64,000 nucleotides of DNA from Pirellula staleyi DSM 6068 (lineage in GTDB: Bacteria > Planctomycetota > Planctomycetia > Pirellulales > Pirellulaceae), in contig NC_013720.1 of assembly GCF_000025185.1 (NCBI RefSeq), forward strand, positions 1,488,001 through 1,552,000, read 5' to 3'. The position numbers were made by a program, and so were the translations under genes. Below, piece after piece: positions 1 to 7,700 of this stretch. The notes under the pieces were generated by a model, which was not told where the DNA came from, did no database searches, and saw only the letters and a list, made by a program, of their open reading frames with translations. The stretch's first letter is position 1. Every line of letters starts with the position of its first letter.

Positions 1-284
1 CCGCGATAAGGCCCAATCATCCGCTCGCGATATGCGGCCGCCGACTTTTCGGGATCGAGGTTCATCGCATAGAGCGTGGGAACAGCGGGGATGGCAGTGG
101 GACGATTTTCGAGTGCGACGCCCAGCACTTCGTCGAGGTTCGATGCTGGGTCGGTGGAGACGAGCAGCACCCGTTTACCTGCATCGGCAAGTCGAACTGC
201 GGCCGCACAAGCGACTGACGTTTTGCCGACGCCCCCTTTGCCGGTGAAGAACAGATTGCGCGTCGGATGAAGGAGGAATTTCAT
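1..284 (-). CDS. arsA: Arsenical pump-driving ATPase ArsA, N-terminal part (runs off the window)
   Basis: Reading the minus strand from an ATG at 284 gives an open frame to the window edge. It begins MKFLLHPTRNLFFTGKGG and continues with the P-loop GKGGVGKTS (about residues 15-23), then STDPASNLDEVLG, the A-loop region typical of ArsA. ArsA is the ATPase that energises arsenite export through ArsB or Acr3 at the inner membrane. A Shine-Dalgarno-like stretch is not obvious. The gene starts 49 bp after arsD ends, so it is probably translated from the same ars mRNA. Only about 94 residues are visible, so the second nucleotide-binding half and the partner permease cannot be checked. Confidence 0.9.
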   Translation of the reverse strand, partial: MKFLLHPTRNLFFTGKGGVGKTSVACAAAVRLADAGKRVLLVSTDPASNLDEVLGVALENRPTAIPAVPTLYAMNLDPEKSAAAYRERMIGPYR

Positions 285-333
285 GGTCAGAGATCCTTGT
301 GCTGTCGGTCAAAGCGATTCGAGGTTCTGATAC

Positions 334-696
334 TTAGCAACAGCTGCCGCCAGGTGTGCAGCATCCTGTGGCGACCATGGGTAGCTCTTCCTGCATTGAA
401 ACGTGTGCCCAGCTGGCGAGGAGCTGTCGGCTCGGGTAGATCCCTTGGCTGACAATCTGTCCCTCCACAAAAATGATGGGCAATGCCTCGACACCCTTGG
501 TCCCTAGTAAAGCGCGGACCTCTTCGTGGTTCACAAACTCCTGGGGCTGTTGCGACAGATTGAATCGATCGACCGACACACCTTGGCGGCGAAGCCAATC
601 GAGATCGCTTGCAAAACGGACCAGTGTTTGGTCGACTTGTGCCCCGCAGATCCCTGTCGAGCAGCACATCGGTTTGTCAAAAATTTGCATGGTCAT
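334..696 (-). CDS. arsD: ArsD arsenite metallochaperone
   Basis: The predicted 120-residue protein starts MTMQIFDKPMCCSTGICG. The Cys pair and following Cys (positions 11, 12 and 17) match the As(III)-binding Cys12/13/18 set of ArsD. A second vicinal Cys motif, GCCTPGGSCC, closes the protein, as in many ArsD. ArsD hands arsenite to ArsA and stimulates its ATPase, which fits arsA immediately downstream. The frame is open further upstream, to 759, but the ATG at 696 has an AGGAGA ribosome-binding site a few bases before it and starts exactly at the conserved N-terminus. The 67-bp gap to arsR holds an inverted repeat listed separately. Confidence 0.93.
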   Translation of the reverse strand: MTMQIFDKPMCCSTGICGAQVDQTLVRFASDLDWLRRQGVSVDRFNLSQQPQEFVNHEEVRALLGTKGVEALPIIFVEGQIVSQGIYPSRQLLASWAHVSMQEELPMVATGCCTPGGSCC

Positions 697-723
697 GTTC
701 GTTCTCCTGATCAGTGTTCGTTT

Positions 724-739
724 ATCGCCGATAGGCGAT
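724..739. promoter_or_regulatory. Inverted repeat between arsR and arsD, possible second ArsR site
   Basis: ATCGCC-GATA-GGCGAT is a perfect 6-bp inverted repeat with a 4-base centre in the arsR-arsD gap. Positions 729-739 (CGATAGGCGAT) differ by one base from 1148-1158 (CGATAGACGAT) upstream of arsR. It could be an internal operator or an mRNA hairpin. The sequence similarity is seen; the function is inferred. Confidence 0.45.
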
Positions 740-763
740 TTTGCGAGTAAATGAAACAACCGA

Positions 764-1102
764 TTACAACTTACCGATTAACTCTTTGAGTTCCGCGAGT
801 GATACGGCGTTGATGCAGTAGCAGACACGCGGTCCATCGATTTCACCTTGCACGAGCCCCGCTTCTTTCAAGATCTTGAGGTGCTGAGAAACGGTCGACT
901 GGGCGACCGGCATCTCGTCGACGATCTCGCCGCACACACACGTTTCGCGTTTGGCGAGCAGTTGCAGAATTTTAATCCGCAAAGGATGTGCCAGACCCCA
1001 AGCGAGTGCGGCCAGCCGTTCGACCTTCAGCTGCTGCGTTGTCGCGCTGCTACCGTTCGACGGAACTGGTTCACACTTTAAGGGTTTGCGGCGACGAGCC
1101 AT
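764..1102 (-). CDS. arsR: ArsR/SmtB-family metalloregulator
   Basis: This 112-residue winged-helix repressor carries ETCVCGEIV at about residues 53-61, closely matching the ELCVCDL arsenite-sensing motif of ArsR (Cys55 and Cys57). The recognition helix is near VAQSTVSQHLKILKEAGLV (66-84). A second Cys pair, VCYC (93-95), lies in the C-terminal wing region and might add a ligand. The family binds an operator overlapping its own promoter and releases it on binding As(III)/Sb(III). It is the first gene of arsR-arsD-arsA and is divergent from a metal-exporting P-type ATPase, so it may influence both. Confidence 0.93.
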   Translation of the reverse strand: MARRRKPLKCEPVPSNGSSATTQQLKVERLAALAWGLAHPLRIKILQLLAKRETCVCGEIVDEMPVAQSTVSQHLKILKEAGLVQGEIDGPRVCYCINAVSLAELKELIGKL

Positions 1103-1436
1103 TATTTCACCTCAGCGGTAGGTCCTGCTTCTCTTATCGTTATTCTACGATAGACGATCAAAGAAACAAGTCTTTCAGGAATTTAGCTTCGTATCGCTAC
1201 ATCTCTCATCGGACGAGTGTGCGGATTAGCGCGGCTGCGGCGCGTAAGTGTGACGATTTAGGTCGGTTTCCTCGGCTACGTACCACGCTGCCCAAGATCT
1301 CGCTCTGGATGCTCACCTTCAATTCAAGATTCTGCTCCGATCGGGCAATTCTTTCGTGCGTGTGGGGCGCTGCTAGCCGTCATACTGAATTTTCCGACCG
1401 CGAGCCTACGCGCCTTGACCGATCGATCGAAAACTC
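1103..1436. other. Divergent intergenic region between arsR and the P1B ATPase
   Basis: This 334-bp region separates divergently transcribed genes and should hold both promoters. Apart from the inverted repeat at 1135-1158 nearest arsR I see no gene. The small open frames crossing it have no recognisable protein character. Confidence 0.6.
1135..1158. promoter_or_regulatory. Candidate ArsR operator upstream of arsR
   Basis: TATCGT (1135-1140) and ACGATA (1147-1152) form a perfect inverted repeat around a 6-base spacer, followed by GACGAT. It lies 33-56 bp upstream of the arsR start. CGATAGACGAT (1148-1158) recurs with one change at 729-739 in the same gene cluster. Position and dyad symmetry fit an ArsR-family operator; binding is inferred. 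Confidence 0.55.
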
Positions 1437-3920
1437 ATGACTGCGAAAACCAAACTTGAAATCGCTCTCCTCTTGCCCAAGGTGCTCGATGCGCGGGATG
1501 CCTGCATCCAGCGACTTAGCGATTTGCTGAAAGGGAAAGAGGGGATCGAGACTGCGCATCTGGTGGAACATGCAGCCCAAGGTCGCGACGAGATTTGCAT
1601 CCACTACGATCCTCAGCGACTCTCGCTAGGTGCAGTGCGAGACTTGGCCCGACGTGCCGGTGCGCAGCTCGATCAGCGGTATGGCCATCTTCTGCTGAGC
1701 GCGGAAACGATGTACGCCCAGCAGGCACTAACGGCAGAGGCGCGAGCGCGACAACTCCCCGGAGTGCTCGATGCCGCAATCTCTCCCTCCGGCGCGCTGC
1801 GCATCGAATTCGATCGTCATGCCACCGACGATCAAGCCATCCTGGCGGGACTACGAACGCTGGGTCTACGAATCATCGAGCCGCAGGCCAAGGCAGCTCC
1901 AGCCGAGAGTCACGCAGCAGTCGCTAGGCCGCACCTAGGCCAGCACGATCACAAACAGGAACACGAACATCGGCGTTTTTTTGGCGAGCGAACCGAGCTA
2001 ATCTTCGCCTTGATCTGCGGTGGACTTTTGCTCGGTGGTTGGTTGCTGTCAACCTTCGCTTCCTTCAGTCCCTGGGTACCCATCGGCATCTTTCTGGCGG
2101 CCTATTTTTTCGGCGGCTTCTTCACGCTGCTCGAAGCTATCAAGAGCATCCGTGTAGGACGATTTGAGATCGATTTTCTGATGCTGGTGGCTGCTATCGG
2201 CGCGGCGACGCTCGGGGAATGGGCAGAAGGTGCCCTACTGCTCTTCTTGTTCAGCCTCGGTCACGCGCTCGAGCACTATGCGATGGGTCGCGCGAAGCGT
2301 GCCATCGAAGCATTAGCCGAGCTTGCTCCGCAAATTGCCTTGGTTCGGCGCGATAACAAGACCGAAGAAGTCGCTGTGCAGCAACTCCGACTGGCCGATG
2401 TCGTCGTCATTAAACCGAACGAACGGATTCCAGCCGATGGGTTCGTGATCCTGGGGGAAGGAAGCGTCAATCAGGCCCCGATCACTGGCGAAAGCGTGCC
2501 GGTTGAAAAACGCCCTGTGGAAGATATTCCTCAGGCCGCTGCTAACCCCGATCGACTCGAGTCGCAGCACCGAGTTTTTGCGGGCACAATCAACGGCAGT
2601 GGTTCGCTCGAAATCCAGGTCACGAAACTTTCTGGCGACTCGACACTCGCTCGAGTCGTGAAAATGGTGAAAGAGGCGGAGACGCAAAAGTCCCCCACGC
2701 AGCGGTTCACCGATAACTTCGAGCGCTACTTTGTCCCCGCAGTGCTCGGCACGGTCACGCTACTTCTATTCGCTTGGGTCGTTATCGACGAGCCCTTTAG
2801 CATGTCGTTCTATCGCGCCATGGCGGTGCTGGTCGCAGCAAGTCCCTGTGCGCTGGCGATCTCGACTCCCAGCGCCGTTCTCAGCGGAGTAGCTCGCGCG
2901 GCTCGCGGTGGAGTACTGGTGAAAGGTGGCGCTCCGCTCGAAAACTTGGGAAGACTAAGTTCTATCGCTTTTGACAAGACTGGCACTTTGACCGAAGGAA
3001 AGCCACGCCTGACCGATGTCGTCTGCTCTGCCGGTGTCACTGAAAACGAATTACTGCAAGTGGCGGTGGCTGTGGAGAGCCTGAGCGATCATCCACTCGC
3101 CGCTGCTGTTGTGCTGGGAGGGAAAGCACGCCTAAGAAGTGATCCTGTTCTGGCGGCGCAAGACGTGCAAAGCATCACGGGACGTGGAGTCAAAGCCACG
3201 GTGGATGGTCAGCAGATTTACATTGGCAAAGAGCGCTTATTCGCCGAAGTCGAGGGAACACCGCTACCCGAATTCTTGCGAGCAGCAGACGACCAGCTAA
3301 AAGCGAGCGGCCGCACAACCATGATCGTTCGTCGCGGCGATTCCTACCTCGGGGTGTTAGGCTTGATGGACACTCCCCGAGAAGCTGCCAGACAGGTTAT
3401 TCGTCGTTTGCACACGCTGGGAATCAAGCGAATGATCATGCTGTCGGGCGACAATCAGCAAGTTGCTAGTGCCGTGGCCACAGCGGTCGGTATCGACGAA
3501 GCCCAGGGTGACTTGATGCCCGATGCGAAGGTCGCAGCGATCAAAAAGTTGAACCTTGCTGGTGGTGTGGCGATGGTAGGAGACGGTGTGAACGACGCCC
3601 CGGCCATGGCCAATGCCACGGTGGGCATTGCGATGGGAGCAGCTGGCTCCGACGTGGCGCTCGAAACAGCCGACGTCGCTTTGATGTCCGACGATCTCAA
3701 CCATCTACCGTTCGCTGTCGGCCTAAGTCGTCAAACGAGCCGCATCATTCGGCAGAATCTTTGGCTCAGCCTCGGAATGGTCGCTTTCCTCGTTCCCGCA
3801 ACGATCCTTGGACTCCGCTTAGGACCCGCCGTCTTGCTGCACGAAGGATCGACACTTCTCGTCGTACTCAATGCGTTGCGTCTGCTGGCGTATCAAGACT
3901 CCTCAGCTCCAGCTCCATAA
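1437..3920 (+). CDS. P1B-type heavy-metal translocating ATPase (P1B-4-like, Co/Zn/Cd class)
   Basis: An 827-residue inner-membrane metal exporter. Visible parts are two N-terminal domains of about 75 residues each with HMA-like spacing but no CxxC metal site, a His-rich linker (HLGQHDHKQEHEH, about 165-178), the TGES actuator motif, the metal-pathway motif SPC (469-471) in place of CPC, the phosphorylation motif DKTGTLT (513-519), GDGVNDAP, and HEGST (802-806) in the last transmembrane segment. SPC plus HEG(G/S)T is the signature set of P1B-4 ATPases, associated with Co, Zn or Cd export; the exact metal is not decidable here. The gene is divergent from arsR. The His-rich linker may replace the missing Cys sites in metal sensing. 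Confidence 0.93.
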   Translation: MTAKTKLEIALLLPKVLDARDACIQRLSDLLKGKEGIETAHLVEHAAQGRDEICIHYDPQRLSLGAVRDLARRAGAQLDQRYGHLLLSAETMYAQQALTAEARARQLPGVLDAAISPSGALRIEFDRHATDDQAILAGLRTLGLRIIEPQAKAAPAESHAAVARPHLGQHDHKQEHEHRRFFGERTELIFALICGGLLLGGWLLSTFASFSPWVPIGIFLAAYFFGGFFTLLEAIKSIRVGRFEIDFLMLVAAIGAATLGEWAEGALLLFLFSLGHALEHYAMGRAKRAIEALAELAPQIALVRRDNKTEEVAVQQLRLADVVVIKPNERIPADGFVILGEGSVNQAPITGESVPVEKRPVEDIPQAAANPDRLESQHRVFAGTINGSGSLEIQVTKLSGDSTLARVVKMVKEAETQKSPTQRFTDNFERYFVPAVLGTVTLLLFAWVVIDEPFSMSFYRAMAVLVAASPCALAISTPSAVLSGVARAARGGVLVKGGAPLENLGRLSSIAFDKTGTLTEGKPRLTDVVCSAGVTENELLQVAVAVESLSDHPLAAAVVLGGKARLRSDPVLAAQDVQSITGRGVKATVDGQQIYIGKERLFAEVEGTPLPEFLRAADDQLKASGRTTMIVRRGDSYLGVLGLMDTPREAARQVIRRLHTLGIKRMIMLSGDNQQVASAVATAVGIDEAQGDLMPDAKVAAIKKLNLAGGVAMVGDGVNDAPAMANATVGIAMGAAGSDVALETADVALMSDDLNHLPFAVGLSRQTSRIIRQNLWLSLGMVAFLVPATILGLRLGPAVLLHEGSTLLVVLNALRLLAYQDSSAPAP

Positions 3921-4276
3921 GTAGATGTTAAATGCTTCCCAGATTGGTCTGCTTATAATTATTGAAATCACCACTCTATAGTAGGGAATGCAATTTCTCC
4001 CAACTATTGAACCTCGACAAGCAATTGCTGGCAACGAAACCTCCTGCTTGAAGATGCAGGTGTGTTGTCCTATTGGATGTATACGTTGCCTCGTGGACAG
4101 GGTCCATGGACAATGCCATCCTGGATGGGCTCCTATGTTTTTGAGCTTCAGCTTGACCCGGACGAACAAGATTGATTTGTGGTCGGTAGAAACCAGTTTG
4201 GGTAGTGTAGGAGTCCGATTGCGGTTTTCTTTGGTAGGAAGAAAGCAACTCTCATAAATATTATTATGAGAAAAGC

Positions 4277-4425
4277 CATTGCCTTGCCAGCGCTGGGCTT
4301 TACACTTCAGCCGGTAGTGATGTTGGATGACTAGGCGAACAAAACCCCGTGTACGGCGGGGGTTTGATTGAAAAGTAAGCCGGCGCGATGAGGTACCCAT
4401 CGGTATTTTTATCGCGTCGTTTTTT
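4277..4425 (+). ncRNA. Structured leader element A with intrinsic terminator
   Basis: First of three similar elements in the window. It has GACTAGGCGAAC at 4329, a strong hairpin (AAACCCC / GGGGTTT), then TTGAAAAGTAAGCCGGCG leading into a terminator stem CGCGAT (4384-4389) / ATCGCG (4411-4416) followed by six T (4420-4425). Upstream, a weaker hairpin GGCT/AGCC lies near 4293-4312. The order GACT box, hairpin, TTRAWAAGTWAGCCGRYG box, terminator is shared with elements B and C. It resembles a riboswitch or attenuator, but I cannot assign a known class. The 5' limit (the CATTGC box) is a guess from the three-way comparison. Confidence 0.55.
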
Positions 4426-4449
4426 GTTTTCTGCACCGGTTGCTGCGCG

Positions 4450-4609
4450 CATTGCTCTGCGAAAGATCAATGCGAGTGACCTGCTTGGAAGAAGTGGGTA
4501 GTCGTCGGGTGACTGAATAAAGGGCAGCTCGGGAATGCCGGGTGGCCCGTTAATAAGTTAGCCGATGTGGTGAGATACTCGTTGAGTATGCCGCTACGTC
4601 GGCTTTTTT
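4450..4609 (+). ncRNA. Structured leader element B with intrinsic terminator, in tandem with A
   Basis: It starts 24 bases after element A ends. It has GACTGAATAAA at 4511, a hairpin GGGC..GCCC with an inner CTCGG/CCGGG stem, then GTTAATAAGTTAGCCGATG. The terminator is an 8-bp stem AGCCGATG / CGTCGGCT enclosing a second perfect stem ATACTC/GAGTAT and ending in six T (4604-4609). The boxes match element C almost base for base while the stem sequences differ but still pair, which argues for conserved RNA structure. Its position before the surface-protein gene suggests cis control of that gene. Confidence 0.6.
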
Positions 4610-4789
4610 GCGCGCTGGTGCAAGTCTTTAAGTTGAACCATCCCAGAAGGCTAGCGCAAATATCAAAGGAGTGGAGTCCACTCTCGTTCATCGAATGCTA
4701 TGGAGATTGACTGGCGGCGTCAGCATATTGCGGCGCGCAGGGTGGTTATCGATCCCTTCGGCTGAAGGCGCTCGACCTGGAGCTGTAAC

Positions 4790-7700
4790 ATGGTTATGCA
4801 AAAAATCGCCGGTCTCATTGGGAAAGTTTGGTCTCGTCAACAGACACGCCGAACACGGAGCACCAAACCGATAGCCCGGCGACTAGGGTTTCTATGTCTC
4901 GAAGACCGCCGCATGCTGGCGGGGATTCTGGGGACAGCGGAGGGGTTCGCAGTTTTAGCAGGTTCGACCGTCACAAATACGGGGCCCTCTATCATCAGCG
5001 GCAACGTGGGACTCAGCCCAGGGACTGCGATTGTCGGTTTTCCACCTGGGATTGTCATCCCTCCCGGCGTCATTCATGCAACGGATGCTGTGGCGCTACA
5101 AGCTCAAAGCGATGTCGTGATTGCGTACAACGATCTTGCCGGCCGGGCATCCGACTTTGATTTGACAGGTCAAGACCTGGGGGGACTAACACTCGTACCA
5201 GGTGTCTACACCTTTTCGTCGTCGGCTCAATTGACCGGGATGCTGACGCTTGATGGCCAAGGAGACCCCGACGCCGAGTTCATTTTTCAAATCGGCAGCA
5301 TGCTGACGACGGCAAGCGCTTCTTCCGTGATCATGATCAACGGTGCCGACAGTTGTGACGTCTATTGGCAGGTTGGGAGTTCCGCAACGCTCGGAACCGG
5401 TACAGATTTCGTCGGGAGCATCGTCGCCCTGACTAGCATCACTCTCACCACGGAAGCCTCGATCCTGAATGGCCGAGCGTTGGCCCGAAATGGGGCTGTG
5501 ACGCTCGACTCCAACGAGATTTCCATCGACGGCTGCGGCGACATAGCCTGGGAAAAGCGCGACGAAGCTGGCACGCTCCTGGGGGGAGCAGTCTTTACGA
5601 TCACCCCCGATCCCACCGATGGCATCGGCATTTTGACAATCGTCGATAACGGTCCCGGTGATGCTGACCCCGCGCTCGGGCAATTCCTCGTCGATGGCGC
5701 TCTGTTTGGAACCTACACCGTTACCGAAACGGCGGCCCCACTTGGTTATGCGATCGATGCCGACCCAACCCGCGTCATCGTCGTGACTCCAGCTGAAATG
5801 CATCCGACGATCGGTGTGCAAGGGACCGACGATGCGGGCGTGACCGACGAATCGGACTTCCACAACAGTTTGCTTCCCATTGAAGTAGGGAGTATCGCTT
5901 GGGAAAAGCGCGTCGCGAGCGGTGTGCTGCTGGGTGGCGCGATCTTCACGATCACCCCCGATCCACTCGACGGCGTGGGGATTCTCACGATCCTCGATAA
6001 CGGCCCCGGCGATGCCGACCCCGCGCTCGGTCAAATCCTGGTCCTTAACACGCTGCCCGGCAGCTATACCGTGACTGAAACCGTGGCTCCACTGGGCTAC
6101 AGTCTCGATGGCGATATCACGCGCATCGTGGTGGTAACCGATGGTGGACTGACGCAAGTGATCGGCGTGCAAGGGACCGACGATGCGGGCGTGACCGACG
6201 AGTCCGACTTCCACAACAGTTTGCTGCCGATTGAAGTAGGGAGCATCGCTTGGGAAAAGCGCGACGCGAGTGGTGTGCTGCTGGGTGGCGCGATCTTCAC
6301 GATCACCCCCGATCCGCTCGACGGCGTGGGGATTCTCACGATCCTCGATAACGGTCCCGGCGATGCTGACCCTGCGCTCGGTCAAATCCTGGTCCTCAAT
6401 ACGCTGCCCGGCACCTACACCGTGACCGAAACCGTGGCTCCACTGGGATACGGACTCGATGGCGATATCACACGCATCGTGGTCGTAACTGTCGGCGGAC
6501 TGACGCAGGTGATCGGCGTGCAAGGTGCGAATGATCCGGGTGTGACCGACGAGTCCGACTTCCACAACAGTTTGCTGCCGATTGAAGTAGGGAGCATCGC
6601 TTGGGAGAAGCGCGATGCCAGTGGTGTGCTGCTAGGCGGCGCGATCTTCACGATCACCCCCGATCCACTCGACGGCGTGGGGATTCTCACGATCCTCGAT
6701 AACGGCCCCGGCGATGCCGACCCCGCGCTCGGTCAAATCCTGGTCCTCAACACGCTGCCCGGCAGCTATACCGTGACTGAAACCGTGGCTCCACTGGGCT
6801 ACAGTCTCGATGGCGATATCACGCGCATCGTGGTGGTAACCGTTGGCGGACTGACGCAGGTGATCGGCGTGCAAGGTGCGAATGATCCGGGAGTAACGGA
6901 CGAATCGGACTTCCACAACAGTTTGCTGCCGATTGAAGTAGGGAGCATTGCCTGGGAAAATCGCGACGCGAGTGGTGTGCTGCTGGGTGGCGCGATCTTC
7001 ACGATCACCCCCGATCCGCTCGATGGCGTGGGGATTCTCACGATCCTCGATAACGGTCCCGGCGATGCCGACCCTGCGCTCGGTCAAATTTTGGTCCTCA
7101 ACACGCTGCCCGGCACCTACACCGTCACGGAGACCGCAGCGCCACTGGGGTACGGTCTCGATGGCGATATCACGCGCATCGTGGTGGTAACCGTTGGCGG
7201 ACTGACGCAGGTGATCGGTGTGCAAGGCGCGAATGATCCGGGTGTGACCGACGAGTCCGACTTCCACAATAGTTTGCTACCGATTGAAGTAGGGAGTATC
7301 GCTTGGGAAAAGCGCGACACGAGTGGTGTGCTGCTGGGTGGCGCGATCTTCACGATCACCCCCGATCCACTCGACGGCGTGGGGATTCTCACGATCCTCG
7401 ACAACGGCCCCGGCGATGCTGACCCTGCGCTCGGTCAAATCCTGGTCCTCAATACCCTGCCCGGCACCTACACCGTGACCGAAACAACGGCGCCGCTCGG
7501 CTATGTGCTCGATACCGATGCGACTCGGGTCGTCATTGTGACTGTCGGCGGGCTCACCCAGGTGATCGGTGTGCAAGGGACCGATGATGCCGGAGTGACC
7601 GACGAATCGGATTTCCACAATCGTCGATCGAACGTGATCATCATTGGACCAGGAAAGAGTCCCCAGACGCCGCAGCAAGTCACCGTGATTGACGAGTCGA

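Larger units (their letters stand above)
3921..4789. other. Long intergenic region with tandem leader RNAs
   Basis: 869 bp between the metal ATPase and the giant surface protein. Positions 3921-4276 are comparatively AT-rich and hold nothing I recognise. Positions 4277-4609 hold two related hairpin elements, each ending in an intrinsic terminator (separate entries). From 4610 to 4789 lies an apparent 5' untranslated stretch with GGAG seven bases before the ATG at 4790. Confidence 0.6.

Noticed and set aside
4329-4560. Group I intron P7-like GACTA boxes
   Set aside because: Only the short GACTA string matches. The flanking core helices are absent and each element ends in a terminator, so an intron is not supported.
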